From Rikenellaceae bacterium (GTDB lineage Bacteria; Bacteroidota; Bacteroidia; Bacteroidales; Rikenellaceae): a DNA stretch of 64,000 nucleotides. A program made the position numbers and the translations under genes. Position 1 is the first letter of the stretch; every line of letters starts with the position of its first letter. The notes beneath the pieces were generated by a model. The model had not been told where the DNA came from. It searched no databases and was given only the letters and a program-made list of their open reading frames with translations. The stretch covers positions 1-64,000 of the forward strand of contig JAFRZW010000016.1 in assembly GCA_017442365.1 (NCBI GenBank), read 5' to 3'. This document shows, one piece after another, positions 30,794 to 39,005 of this stretch.

Positions 30794-31327
30794 CTATTTC
30801 TTAATATTGATTATCCACCCATCATAGTAGCCGCTTCCGTGATCCTCACCGTCAACCCATATCGAACTGTCAATGTCGATCTCGCCCTTTTTCAGCTTGC
30901 GAACATATAGGTTGAACTCGACCTCCGTCTGAGTACCGTCGCCCCAATCAATCGCAAATTTTTTGTTGCGATAGTCTTTGGTCGGATCCCACTCTCCAAA
31001 CGAAACGTGCCACCCTTTAACATTACCCAATGTGCTATGCTGAGTTAATCGAAGAGCCAATGGTTCTGCTAATGTAGCGCGAGTAAATGGGTCATCTTCA
31101 ATAAGTTCGAAGGTTTCGCCATCGTCGGTTGTTGCAGTTACATTCCATTCGAGCACATTGCCCGCCACCGAAGGATCGCATAGGTTTGCGCCCGTTTCGG
31201 CATCGGTGACGAAAAAGCATACCGACGGATTGATGAAATCATAGATGTAGTCATCATCGCTATCCTCGCATCCCGCAAAGCCGATAGCGACCAATAGAGC
31301 GCATAGTGTTGAGAGAAATCTTTTCAT
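30794..31327 (-). CDS. Hypothetical lipoprotein
   Basis: A 177-residue protein starting MKRFLSTLCALL with lipobox FAGC (Cys 20). The acidic stretch EDSDDDYIYDF follows directly, as often in surface-exposed Bacteroidota lipoproteins. The remainder is predicted beta-rich, with VTDAETGANLCDP near the N-terminal end and a C-terminal WGDGTQTEVEFNLYVRKLK. No family recognised. The ATG at 31327 gives a proper signal peptide; the ATG at 31396 does not. A -7 box TATCTTTG (minus strand) lies at 31357-31364. Confidence 0.72.
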   Translation of the reverse strand: MKRFLSTLCALLVAIGFAGCEDSDDDYIYDFINPSVCFFVTDAETGANLCDPSVAGNVLEWNVTATTDDGETFELIEDDPFTRATLAEPLALRLTQHSTLGNVKGWHVSFGEWDPTKDYRNKKFAIDWGDGTQTEVEFNLYVRKLKKGEIDIDSSIWVDGEDHGSGYYDGWIINIKK

Positions 31328-31411
31328 ACGAAGTAATGTTTGGTGATATAATTTCCCAAAGATACGATTTTTTAGCGAAATAAAAAAGGTCTGCAATCGC
31401 AGACCTAAATT

Positions 31412-32116
31412 TTACCAATCTTCGGAATCATCGCCCGTGATGCCGACCCAAAGAGCATCTTGTAATTTTTGTTTGATAATTTGTCCCCAAACAATACCAG
31501 CTGCGTAACCAATAGCAGCCTCACGGTTGTAGGCTTTGTGTGTTTTAGCGTCGAAGGGATAGGCTTGGCTCGGGATAATTGAGAATGTGCCTTGATGACG
31601 AACACCTGCGCCCATTAATGCTAAACCGATACCTGTGCTTTGGCTCATTTCGTACTCTTGGATAGTTGTAATTAATCGCACTTTTTCGTCTTTGATGTCA
31701 ATGCGGGCAATAATATATTCGCTTATGTTAACAGATTTTGAAAAACCATCACGATGCCCAACTCCTTCAAGATAACCTTTTCCAATAATTACACCAGCCT
31801 CTTTGTCGTTTAATTGAATTACGGCTTTACCCGAGTTAAACGACGCAATAAACCAAGAGTTTGCTAGAATATACAATTCGTCCTTAGTCTTGCCTGGAAC
31901 ATCAATAATTGTGGTGGTTGAGATTTGTCCATTAAAGTCTAGTGGATATTTTTGATAGATTGTGTCCGCAAGTGCCATCCAGCCTTTGCCATTTTTAGGA
32001 ATGCCACCGTAGTTTTGCTCAAAAACAGCCTCGACCTCTTGTGCAGTTACTACTTGTGCTGATGCGGAGATGGTTGCGGTAAAAGCGAAAACAGCCAAAA
32101 GTAAAAGTTTCTTCAT
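31412..32116 (-). CDS. Exported protein with DUF4468-like domain
   Basis: A 234-residue protein from the ATG at 32116. Residues 1-20 are a signal peptide ending in ASA. The middle region (about 55-150) has the pattern ILANSWFIASFNSGKAVIQL then GVIIGKGYLEG and an IIARIDIKDEKVRLI strand, which resembles DUF4468, a TBP-like fold found in Bacteroidota exported proteins. A glycine-rich C-terminal segment follows. Periplasmic, role unknown. Codon use is more AT-rich than that of neighbouring housekeeping genes, so recent acquisition is possible. Confidence 0.7.
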   Translation of the reverse strand: MKKLLLLAVFAFTATISASAQVVTAQEVEAVFEQNYGGIPKNGKGWMALADTIYQKYPLDFNGQISTTTIIDVPGKTKDELYILANSWFIASFNSGKAVIQLNDKEAGVIIGKGYLEGVGHRDGFSKSVNISEYIIARIDIKDEKVRLITTIQEYEMSQSTGIGLALMGAGVRHQGTFSIIPSQAYPFDAKTHKAYNREAAIGYAAGIVWGQIIKQKLQDALWVGITGDDSEDW

Positions 32117-32218
32117 AATATGGGAAGTTTCTGCCGTATCAACTCCTCTGCGACGGGTTTGCTTAAAAAAAGAAAGTGTGGAGCTGATTAGTTTATTTGA
32201 CACGAGGTTCTGGAATAC

Positions 32219-32401
32219 TTATATCACAATAAACAACACCCCACACCAGTATTGGGGTGGAGTTGCCGCAAATATGCCAATACATAGTGCGATGAGGGAA
32301 TTGCTCTCCTTGTGGTAATGAAATTTTCCAGATTTCGTGTCAAGGATAAAAGCTAATACACTTTCATCAATTAATATGTCAGCCTCGGCAATAACTGCCA
32401 A
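32219..32401 (-). CDS. Possible small exported or remnant protein
   Basis: An open frame of about 60 residues from a TTG, or somewhat longer from an upstream ATA/ATT. It begins with a hydrophobic run (IFIIFALGLAVIAEA) and contains VLAFILDTKSGKFHYHKESN. No ATG start or matching promoter was seen, so it may be a decayed gene. The gap 32117-32507 holds nothing else except a short hairpin (32237-32243 / 32253-32259) within this frame. Confidence 0.22.
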   Translation of the reverse strand: MAVIAEADILIDESVLAFILDTKSGKFHYHKESNSLIALCIGIFAATPPQYWCGVLFIVI

Positions 32402-32509
32402 TCCTAATGCAAATATAATAAATATATGTATATATAAGGTGCGGATAGGGCAAAATAGTTGTCAAATGACGCAAAAACACACTTTTTTCGAAAAAAGAGT
32501 CAAAAAATT

Positions 32510-32539
32510 TTGGAAGTTCAGAAATAGTTACTACTTTTG
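32510..32539 (+). promoter_or_regulatory. Promoter of tRNA-Pro
   Basis: TTG at 32510-32512 and TACTTTTG at 32532-32539, 19 bases apart. Confidence 0.75.
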
Positions 32540-32553
32540 TGCTCCGAAACAGA

Positions 32554-32628
32554 CGGGATGTAGCTCAGCCCGGTTAGAGTACACGTCTGGGGGGCGTGTT
32601 GTCGCTGGTTCGAATCCAGTCATCCCGA
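32554..32628 (+). tRNA. tRNA-Pro (GGG)
   Basis: A 75-base cloverleaf: acceptor CGGGATG with CATCCCG, anticodon stem CACGT/GCGTG around the loop CTGGGGG, anticodon GGG (codons CCC/CCU). CCA is not encoded. The last 16 bases and the following terminator are duplicated 213 bases downstream. Confidence 0.94.
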
Positions 32629-32678
32629 CAATGTTGAGCGCAAAACCTTCGATCGCAAGATCGGAGGTTTTTGTTTTT
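32613..32678 (+). repeat. Direct repeat, copy 1 (tRNA-Pro 3' end plus terminator)
   Basis: Sixty-six bases from AATCCAGTCATCCCGA of the tRNA through its terminator. Copy 2 at 32826-32891 differs at a single base (32639 C against 32852 T). Confidence 0.9.
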
Positions 32679-32679
32679 T
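32642..32679 (+). terminator. Terminator of tRNA-Pro
   Basis: Stem 32642-32654 / 32659-32671 with one mismatch and a T-rich end. A second copy lies at 32855-32891. Confidence 0.85.
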
Positions 32680-32825
32680 ATGCGCCTTGTGCTTGCACGA
32701 TTGGCGCGTTGAAAAACAAAAAGGCTCGCTCGCTTACGAAGGGCGTTTTGCCGAGACATTGTAACCTCGCAAAGGGAACACGTGGAAAGGCGTTAAGCGA
32801 AGCAGACCGAGTCTGCGAAGTAGCC

Positions 32826-32891
32826 AATCCAGTCATCCCGACAATGTTGAGTGCAAAACCTTCGATCGCAAGATCGGAGGTTTTTGTTTTT
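32826..32891 (+). repeat. Direct repeat, copy 2 (orphan tRNA-Pro 3' end)
   Basis: Repeats the last 16 bases of tRNA-Pro and its terminator. The 147 bases between the copies hold no gene, only short hairpins such as GCAGAC/GTCTGC at 32802-32816. It could be the right-hand scar of an element that integrated in the tRNA, or a local duplication. Confidence 0.85.
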
Positions 32892-32930
32892 ATGTTTGTA
32901 GCAGGTGTATTTGCATACCATAATAAACGC

Positions 32931-32962
32931 CTACGGGACATCTTGCACAAGATGTCCCGTAG
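32931..32962. repeat. 32-base near-perfect palindrome
   Basis: Perfect 15-base arms (32931-32945 / 32948-32962) separated by two bases. It lies between the duplicated tRNA end and the terminator of tRNA-Met, with no T-run of its own. Confidence 0.8.
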
Positions 32963-32981
32963 TCTGTTTCTGCAACTAAAT

Positions 32982-33016
32982 GAAAAAAAATAAAGGACAA
33001 ACCTCTCGATTTGTCC
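32982..33016 (-). terminator. Terminator of tRNA-Met
   Basis: Stem GGACAAA/TTTGTCC (32995-33001 / 33010-33016) followed leftward by a long T-run (32983-32994 read on the minus strand). Confidence 0.85.
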
Positions 33017-33023
33017 CGTTTAG

Positions 33024-33096
33024 TAGCGGAGGGAGGACTCGAACCTCCGACCTTTGGGTTATGAGCCCAACGAGCTGCCAACTGCTCCACTCCGCG
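33024..33096 (-). tRNA. tRNA-Met (CAT), initiator-like
   Basis: A 73-base cloverleaf with anticodon CAT in the loop CTCATAA. Two initiator features are visible: position 1 (C) does not pair with position 72 (T), and the anticodon stem ends in three G-C pairs (GGG/CCC) next to the loop. CCA is not encoded. Promoter at 33202-33232. Confidence 0.9.
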
Positions 33097-33201
33097 ATAT
33101 AAACGCTGTCGCAACTTTTTCACTTTCGGGCTCGGCTCATTCGCCCCCCTCAGCGCGGGATTTCATCTCTCCTGAAGTCGCTCTCTGCGTTTTTGCTGGT
33201 G

Positions 33202-33232
33202 CAAAGGTAAGCAAAAAAATCGGCCCGTGCAA
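33202..33232 (-). promoter_or_regulatory. Promoter of tRNA-Met
   Basis: Minus-strand TTG (33230-33232) and TACCTTTG (33202-33209), 20 bases apart. This leaves about 100 bases of leader before the mature tRNA. Confidence 0.75.
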
Positions 33233-33298
33233 ATCCAACCGCAAAAAACGTGCAAGAAATTTCAGAAAACGCCCTTGTAGTGCCCTCTGAGCGCGATT

Positions 33299-33796
33299 TT
33301 ACTTTCGTTCGTAAATCTCGAACGAGTAGGGATACTCATACTTTTCGCCACGTTCGAAGCGTTCCTCGCTCACCTTTTGCCACTCCGCAGGGTCGAGTTC
33401 GGGGAAGGTCGTGTCGCCCTCGTAAGCACGGAACACGCGCGTATAATGAATGCGGTCAGCCAGCGGCAGAGACTGACGATAGACCTCGCCACCGCCGATC
33501 ACAAAGGCCTGCTCAGCACCCGCCTCGCGGCACGCTGCAATAGCTGCCTCCAATGAGCTAAACACCTCACAGCCTTCGATTTGCAGATCCGTCTGGCGCG
33601 AGATGACGATATTGCGGCGATTGGGCAGCGGGCGACCGATCGAGAGGTAGGTTTTGCGACCCATAATAACGGGGTAGCCCGTCGTCAGTTGCTTAAAACG
33701 GCGCAGGTCCTCCGAGATGTGCCACAGCAGAGTGTTGCTGCCGCCAATGACGCCGTTTTCGGCAACGGCAACGATGATATTCAGTTCAAAATTCAT
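33299..33796 (-). CDS. folA: Dihydrofolate reductase
   Basis: A 165-residue enzyme that reduces dihydrofolate to tetrahydrofolate with NADPH. Signatures: IIVAVAENGVIG, LLWHISEDLRRFKQLT (where the acidic active-site residue lies), VIMGRKTYLSIG, PLPNRRNIVIS and FVIGGGEVY. It is the last gene after thyA, the classic partner that makes dihydrofolate; a short heptamer-like stretch (33781-33808) lies in the 49-base gap. Confidence 0.96.
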   Translation of the reverse strand: MNFELNIIVAVAENGVIGGSNTLLWHISEDLRRFKQLTTGYPVIMGRKTYLSIGRPLPNRRNIVISRQTDLQIEGCEVFSSLEAAIAACREAGAEQAFVIGGGEVYRQSLPLADRIHYTRVFRAYEGDTTFPELDPAEWQKVSEERFERGEKYEYPYSFEIYERK

Positions 33797-33845
33797 AATT
33801 CACTGATTCAAAAATTACGCAAAATTCGCGCCGCTCTCGCCTGCA

Positions 33846-34745
33846 TTAGAACGACATCGGTGCTTTGATTGCGGGGTGGGGATCGTAGCCTTCGAGCGTG
33901 AAATCCTCGTAACGGAAATCGAAAATCGACTTCACCTCGGGATTCAGACGCATTGTCGGCAACTTGCGCGGCTCGCGCGAGAGCTGCTCGGCTGCCTGAT
34001 CCAAGTGGTTGAGGTAGAGGTGAGTATCGCCAAGTGTATGGACGAAATCGCCCGCTTGCAAACCGCAAACCTGTGCAATCATCATCGTCAGCAGGGCATA
34101 CGACGCGATGTTGAACGGCACACCGAGGAACGTGTCGGCACTGCGCTGATAGAGTTGGCACGAAAGGCGTCCGTCGGCAACATAGAATTGGAACATCACG
34201 TGGCACGGGGGCAACGCCATCTGCTCGACCTCGGCAACATTCCACGCCGAAACCAACATACGACGCGAGTTAGGGTTGCGACGAATGGTGTCGATCACCT
34301 CGCTGATCTGGTCGATCGAGCGTCCGTCGGGACGGGGCCAGCTGCGCCACTGATAGCCATAGACGTGGTTCAGATCTCCGTAGTTGTAACCCTCTATGTT
34401 CGAGGTATTTCCCTGCTCGGCCTCGACCAGAAACTGCTCGCGCGAGATCGGCTCAATGCCCTTCTCGGCGCACAGCTCACCATAGTAGCGATAGGCGTCA
34501 TTATCCCAGATATGCACACCGTTGCGCACCAAGTAGCCGATGTTCGTATCGCCCGCCAGGAACCACAGCAGTTCGTGGATCACGCCCTTCAAAAAGACCT
34601 TTTTGGTGGTGAGCAGCGGGAATCCCTCGCTCAGATCGAAGCGCATCTGGTGGCCGAAAACGCTCTTTGTGCCCGTACCGGTGCGGTCGCCCTTCACTGC
34701 GCCCTCGTCGATAATGCGGCGCAACAGATCGAGATATGCTTTCAT
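33846..34745 (-). CDS. thyA: Thymidylate synthase
   Basis: A 299-residue enzyme that methylates dUMP to dTMP with methylene-tetrahydrofolate. The substrate-binding [19 protein letters not shown], the active-site Cys in [12 protein letters not shown], and [18 protein letters not shown] are all present. Five bases separate it from lpxH upstream; folA follows. Confidence 0.97.
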   Translation of the reverse strand: MKAYLDLLRRIIDEGAVKGDRTGTGTKSVFGHQMRFDLSEGFPLLTTKKVFLKGVIHELLWFLAGDTNIGYLVRNGVHIWDNDAYRYYGELCAEKGIEPISREQFLVEAEQGNTSNIEGYNYGDLNHVYGYQWRSWPRPDGRSIDQISEVIDTIRRNPNSRRMLVSAWNVAEVEQMALPPCHVMFQFYVADGRLSCQLYQRSADTFLGVPFNIASYALLTMMIAQVCGLQAGDFVHTLGDTHLYLNHLDQAAEQLSREPRKLPTMRLNPEVKSIFDFRYEDFTLEGYDPHPAIKAPMSF

Positions 34746-34750
34746 ATCGC

Positions 34751-35497
34751 TTATTGGTTGTTGAATTGTTTCAATGTAAAGTTGCCCTCAGCGTCCATTA
34801 CACCGTAGGTGGGTGTCTCGCAACCGATCCACTCGCCGAGGAAATAGACCTCAGAATGGGTGGTGCGATAGCTTGCGGGGGCGTGTGTGTGCCCGAAGAT
34901 AAACAGTTCGATTTCGGTGGCTTGTGGGTGCTGCTCAGCGTACTCAACAAGTGCGCGATTGGCCACTTCGGGATCGGGTGCTCCGCCGTGAGCTTTGCGA
35001 CTGCTGCCGCTCCACCACTTGCCGAAACGCATTGCGAGCGAAGGGTGAACGAGCCACGAGAACAGTGCTCGCACAACGCGCGAACGGAACGTGGCGTTCA
35101 TCAGTTGCAACATTGGTTGGCGCTTGATGTTGAGATTATCGCCGTGGCCGATCCAGACGCGACGACCTGCCAGCAGTGTCTGTTCGTGCGTGTAATGCAC
35201 TCGCACGCCACATTCGCGCTCCAAATAGCCGCGTTGCCACATATCGTGGTTACCTGTAAAGATGTGGATCTCAACGCCTCGGTCGCTCAGTTCGGCAAGT
35301 TTGCCGAGCAGTCGCACGTGTCCCGCAGGAACGACCTCGCTCCACTCATACCAGAAATCGAAAATATCCCCCAGCAGATAGATCGCCTTCGCCTCTGTGG
35401 CTACGCATTCGAGCCAACGCACCAACAACTCCTCGCGGTGGCGCGCCGATTGCGCGTCGCCGTGTCCAAGGTGCATATCCGAGGCGAAATAGTACAT
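34751..35497 (-). CDS. lpxH: UDP-2,3-diacylglucosamine diphosphatase
   Basis: A 248-residue calcineurin-like phosphoesterase. Metal motifs in order: [24 protein letters not shown] and GHTH. The FWYEW stretch marks LpxH, which removes UMP from UDP-diacylglucosamine in lipid A synthesis at the inner membrane. It has an internal Ser/Gly-rich insert (about 165-185) typical of Bacteroidota forms. Operon: 11 bases after the TlpA-like gene, 5 before thyA. Confidence 0.9.
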   Translation of the reverse strand: MYYFASDMHLGHGDAQSARHREELLVRWLECVATEAKAIYLLGDIFDFWYEWSEVVPAGHVRLLGKLAELSDRGVEIHIFTGNHDMWQRGYLERECGVRVHYTHEQTLLAGRRVWIGHGDNLNIKRQPMLQLMNATFRSRVVRALFSWLVHPSLAMRFGKWWSGSSRKAHGGAPDPEVANRALVEYAEQHPQATEIELFIFGHTHAPASYRTTHSEVYFLGEWIGCETPTYGVMDAEGNFTLKQFNNQ

Positions 35498-35508
35498 CGC
35501 CTGCGAGT

Positions 35509-36630
35509 TTAGAGCAGAGCTGTTACGTGCTTCTCCAAATCGTTGCCGTAGAGATTCTTTGCAACGATATTACCCTCGCGGTCGATCAGGAAGTTGGTAG
35601 GCACGTTCTGAACGTTATACAGTGCGATTGCCGACGATGCGGTGCCTTGCAGGTCGCTCACCGAGATCCACGGCAGCTTCTGCTCCTGAACGGCACTCAC
35701 CCATACAGCCTTCGAGCTCTCGATGCCGATCTGATAGACCTCGAAACCGCGCTCGGCATACTTCTCGTAGATCTCCTTCAAGTCGGCGTTGAGCTGGTTG
35801 CTGTTGCCCGCCATAGCCGACCAGAAATCGACCAAGATCACCTTGCCGTGCAACGACGAAAGGCGCACCTTGTTGCCATACATATCGTTGATATTCAGGT
35901 CGGGATAGTTCAACTCCGAAGTGATAGCCGTGCCGATCAGATCCATCGTGGCGATGTCGCGGCGCACCAGATTCAGGTAGGGCGATGCGGGGTAACGAGC
36001 CTCGATCGAGTCGGCTACCATACGGTAATAGACCACGTCGCTTGCACCATTGAACAGCACCTCATCGTTGGGCAGACGCTGGTAGAGAGCGTAGAGGGCT
36101 GCCATCGACGACGAATTTGCCACGATGAACTCAATCTGCCCACGCTTAACGCGGTAGTACTCCTGTGTATAATCTTTGAGCAGCTGCTGGCGAGCCTGCT
36201 CGTCGGTCAGCCCTGCAAAGCAGGTCGAGAGCGAGTCGAGGCGTGCAGCACCGTCCTGCATCAAGAATGTAATCTGTTTCAGCAGACCCGACTCCTCAGA
36301 TCCACTCACCTCGTAGTTGCGAGCGATGCTGCCGACCGAGTTGATGGTTACGGCGTCGCCCTTAGCGAGCAGCAGCGGAATGCGCTGGCCGTTGCAGTTG
36401 AGGTTGTAGAGTGCGAGCTGGTCGCCTTCGGCGTTGAATTTGAGCAAGAACTTACCGCGCTCGTCGGTACGTACCGAGTCGATGACGCGGCTGCCTAATG
36501 TTGCGCCGAGCGATTCGACATAGACCATTGTGGTATCATAGCCGATCAGACGGCCATCGAGTTTAATGTTGCCGCTGTTGCAAGCGACTGCCGCTACGGC
36601 GGCTGCGATCAGAATGAAAATTCTTTTCAT
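35509..36630 (-). CDS. TlpA-like lipoprotein without redox cysteines
   Basis: A 373-residue lipoprotein (lipobox AVAC, Cys 17). Residues 20-115 look like the DUF4369 beta domain, 120-240 is helical, and 241-373 is a thioredoxin-fold AhpC/TSA-type domain. At the usual W-C-x-x-C site it reads FWSAMAGNS (269-277), so both catalytic Cys are replaced (A274, S277). The cis-Pro loop VPTNFLID is kept. It is therefore unlikely to be a thiol oxidoreductase and may bind substrates or partners instead. First gene of the operon with lpxH, thyA and folA; promoter at 36665-36694. Confidence 0.85.
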   Translation of the reverse strand: MKRIFILIAAAVAAVACNSGNIKLDGRLIGYDTTMVYVESLGATLGSRVIDSVRTDERGKFLLKFNAEGDQLALYNLNCNGQRIPLLLAKGDAVTINSVGSIARNYEVSGSEESGLLKQITFLMQDGAARLDSLSTCFAGLTDEQARQQLLKDYTQEYYRVKRGQIEFIVANSSSMAALYALYQRLPNDEVLFNGASDVVYYRMVADSIEARYPASPYLNLVRRDIATMDLIGTAITSELNYPDLNINDMYGNKVRLSSLHGKVILVDFWSAMAGNSNQLNADLKEIYEKYAERGFEVYQIGIESSKAVWVSAVQEQKLPWISVSDLQGTASSAIALYNVQNVPTNFLIDREGNIVAKNLYGNDLEKHVTALL

Positions 36631-36664
36631 ATTGGGTATTTAATTGTTTTCTTGTTCCAAACTA

Positions 36665-36694
36665 CAAATATACGTCTTATTTCCGAGAAAACAA
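36665..36694 (-). promoter_or_regulatory. Promoter of the TlpA-like/lpxH/thyA/folA operon
   Basis: Minus-strand TTG (36692-36694) and TATATTTG (36665-36672), spacing about 19-20 bases. Confidence 0.75.
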
Positions 36695-36697
36695 ACG

Positions 36698-36734
36698 AAA
36701 CGGGGCAGACTTTCGCTCTCTGCCCCGTTTTTTT
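36698..36734 (-). terminator. Terminator of the DUF4290 gene
   Basis: Twelve-base stem (36698-36709 / 36719-36730). T-runs exist on both sides, so it may act in both directions. It lies four bases from the promoter of the next operon. Confidence 0.8.
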
Positions 36735-36802
36735 GCTTGTGCGACTTGCCGTAAGTTGTCCTATTGGTAGTCGTTTGACACCCGCTATGCTACGTGTCGG
36801 AT

Positions 36803-37492
36803 CTACTTCGAGAAGTTACGACGCGCAGCGTTGTTCTTCTGACTCTTCGAGTGTTGGTTGTGTTGGAAGCGGTTTTTCTTCTGATTCTTCTGCTGCTTGC
36901 CCTGCTGCCCCTTGCCGCTACGTGTCGAATGGTGCTGTTTGTAGTCGCTTCGGAGGTTATTCAAAGCAGATTCGTTCAGCTCAATGCGACCTTCGGACAT
37001 TCGCTTTATATCACGAATGATCACCTCGTTATTGGGGTGCTCCTCGTTGTATTCGTAGCTCTTGGCTCGCATATATCGGGCGATATTGTCGATCGAGGCT
37101 GCCACCGCTGCGGGATCGGACTGGTGCTCCAACGAGCGGATCATACGCTCGACATTTTTGCCATAGTGCTTATAGGCGATATGGTTCGACGGGTAGCGCA
37201 TCTTCTTGGGGCGCACGGTGAGCGATTCGCGCGTTACGCGAGGGTAGGGAGAATCGACATCGAGCTTAAAATCAGACATTATGAACATATGATCCCACAG
37301 TTTGTGGGTGAAGTCGGCCGTATCGCGCAGCAGCGGATTGAGGTTTCCCATCACGGCGATCACTGCACGAGCCTGACGGTTGCGTTCGCGGCGATCTTCG
37401 ATCAGCAGCAACGAATCGACCATCTCCTGAATATGGCGACCATATTCAGGCAGGAAGAGTTTCTGACGCTTGTAATTATAGTTCTTTTTCAT
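36803..37492 (-). CDS. DUF4290 protein with Lys/Gln/Asn-rich tail
   Basis: A 229-residue cytoplasmic protein. The first 170 residues match the DUF4290 pattern: KLFLPEYGRHIQEMVD, DRRERNRQARAVIAVM, LWDHMFIMSDFKLDVDSPYP. The last 55 residues are a basic, low-complexity tail (GKGQQGKQQKNQKKNRFQ) that may bind RNA or DNA. Conserved in Bacteroidota; function unknown. Confidence 0.85.
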   Translation of the reverse strand: MKKNYNYKRQKLFLPEYGRHIQEMVDSLLLIEDRRERNRQARAVIAVMGNLNPLLRDTADFTHKLWDHMFIMSDFKLDVDSPYPRVTRESLTVRPKKMRYPSNHIAYKHYGKNVERMIRSLEHQSDPAAVAASIDNIARYMRAKSYEYNEEHPNNEVIIRDIKRMSEGRIELNESALNNLRSDYKQHHSTRSGKGQQGKQQKNQKKNRFQHNQHSKSQKNNAARRNFSK

Positions 37493-37654
37493 TGTTGTTG
37501 TTGGTTATGTTCCGTCCGAAGGGTTGAGTGCGCATTTTGACGTGCAGGTGATACCTCGAAACGGTCGAAAGCTAACCTTTACGGTTCTCGGAAATGGTTT
37601 ATTTTTAGCCCCTTTGTTTGTGCCTCATTGCACACCACGGTAATCCATCGAAGA

Positions 37655-37685
37655 TTTGGATTGTGGGGTCGATTGGCTAACTTTG
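37655..37685 (+). promoter_or_regulatory. Promoter of the sigma-54-type regulator gene
   Basis: TTTG at 37655-37658 and TAACTTTG at 37678-37685, 19 bases apart. Confidence 0.7.
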
Positions 37686-37723
37686 GTGCAAAAATACACA
37701 AAATTTTCACTATTACAATACTT

Positions 37724-38878
37724 ATGACAAAGGTTTTGATCGTTGATCGCTCCAAAAGTATGCGCAACACCTTGCGCGAACGTCTCGAATACGAAGGTTA
37801 TGCCACCGAATGTGCCGCCACGTCGGCTGCTGCTTGCGAGGTCTGTTCCCGCTCGCCATTCGATGTCATTTTGACCGACGATGCACACAGCGTGCCACGT
37901 GTTGGAGTGCCGTTCATTGTTCTTGCTGCCGAGTCGTCGGTCGAGGCTGCGGTTGATGCGGTGCGGTCGGGAGCAACCGAATTTTTGACACGTCCGATTG
38001 ATATGAATCGTTTGCTGGGTGCCATACGTAAGCTGTCGGAGCAGAGTGCCGGTGGGGTGGTCGAGCAGGAGCCTGAGGTGGCCACACCGGCAAAGGTGCG
38101 ACGTCGCGCCACGCGGGTCGAAGAGATCGTAGGTGAATCGGCGGCGATAACCCACGTCCGAGAGCTGATCGATAAGGTTGCTCCGTCCGATGCCCGCGTG
38201 TTGATTACGGGATCGAATGGAACGGGTAAAGAGTTGGTTGCTCGATGGTTACACGAGAAGAGTCGTCGCGCGGCGGCGCCCTTTGTCGAGGTCAATTGTG
38301 CGGCTATCCCATCGGAGTTGATCGAGAGTGAACTGTTTGGCCACGAGAAGGGTGCCTTCACGTCGGCAGTCAAGCAGCGCAAAGGAAAATTCGAGCAGGC
38401 GGCAGGTGGTACGCTCTTTATGGACGAGATTGGCGATATGAGTCTTTCGGCGCAGGCGAAGGTGCTGCGCGCGTTGCAGGAGAATCGCATCAGCCGTGTG
38501 GGTAGCGATCGCGATATTGATGTCAATGTGCGTGTGGTGGCGGCAACGAATAAGAATCTGCGAGAGGAGATTCGTCGAGGCAATTTCCGTGAGGACCTCT
38601 ACCATCGACTGAGTGTGATTGTGATTGCGGTGCCAGCTTTGGCCGATCGACGCGAGGATATTCCGCTATTGGTCGAGCACTTCATCGAGAAGATTTGTGG
38701 CGAGTACGCGATTGATCCCAAGGCGGTTGATCGTGATGCTATTGCGCTGTTGCAGTCGATGCCGTGGAGTGGTAATATTCGAGAGTTGAGGAACGTAATC
38801 GAGCGTTTGATAATCCTGAGTGGCGAGCGCATAACCGCCTCGGACGTCGAGCGTTACGCTGCGGCAAATGTGCTCTAA
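37724..38878 (+). CDS. Sigma-54-type AAA+ response regulator, no DNA-binding domain
   Basis: A 384-residue NtrC-type protein. Residues 1-105 form a shortened receiver: the aspartate D52 is present, but the acidic pair near the start is VDRS and the usual Lys is Arg (TRP, 89-91); the D-to-K distance is about 38 instead of about 50. Residues 134-375 are the AAA+ domain with GSNGTGKE (Walker A), GAFTSA (210-215, in place of GAFTGA), LFMDEIGD (Walker B) and the GNFREDLYHRLSV sensor region. The chain ends right after the lid, with no Fis-type helix-turn-helix. The ATG at 37724 is supported by MTKVLIVD. Confidence 0.87.
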   Translation: MTKVLIVDRSKSMRNTLRERLEYEGYATECAATSAAACEVCSRSPFDVILTDDAHSVPRVGVPFIVLAAESSVEAAVDAVRSGATEFLTRPIDMNRLLGAIRKLSEQSAGGVVEQEPEVATPAKVRRRATRVEEIVGESAAITHVRELIDKVAPSDARVLITGSNGTGKELVARWLHEKSRRAAAPFVEVNCAAIPSELIESELFGHEKGAFTSAVKQRKGKFEQAAGGTLFMDEIGDMSLSAQAKVLRALQENRISRVGSDRDIDVNVRVVAATNKNLREEIRRGNFREDLYHRLSVIVIAVPALADRREDIPLLVEHFIEKICGEYAIDPKAVDRDAIALLQSMPWSGNIRELRNVIERLIILSGERITASDVERYAAANVL

Positions 38879-38925
38879 ATCAGATGTGGCGCACATCACC
38901 CGCAACCGGCAACCCGCAATCCGCA

Positions 38926-38995
38926 AATTTTGAATTTTGAATTTTGAATTGTGAATTGTGAATTGTGAATTGTGAATTGTGAATTGTGAATTGTG
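38926..38995. repeat. Heptamer tandem array, ten copies
   Basis: Three AATTTTG units (38926-38946) then seven AATTGTG units (38947-38995), all perfect. It lies between two convergent regulator genes, ten bases from the stop of the NarL-type regulator. Confidence 0.95.
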
Positions 38996-39005
38996 AATCT
39001 CTCTC

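Noticed and set aside
32574..32950. Minus-strand frames containing DDWIRTSDN and similar
   Set aside because: They are translations of the tRNA-Pro 3' end and its duplicate, a common annotation artefact.
32890..33123. 77-codon minus-strand frame RGVEQLAARWAHNPKVGGSSPPS
   Set aside because: This is tRNA-Met read as protein.
38926..38995. CRISPR array
   Set aside because: The units are seven bases long with no spacers, and no cas gene is present.
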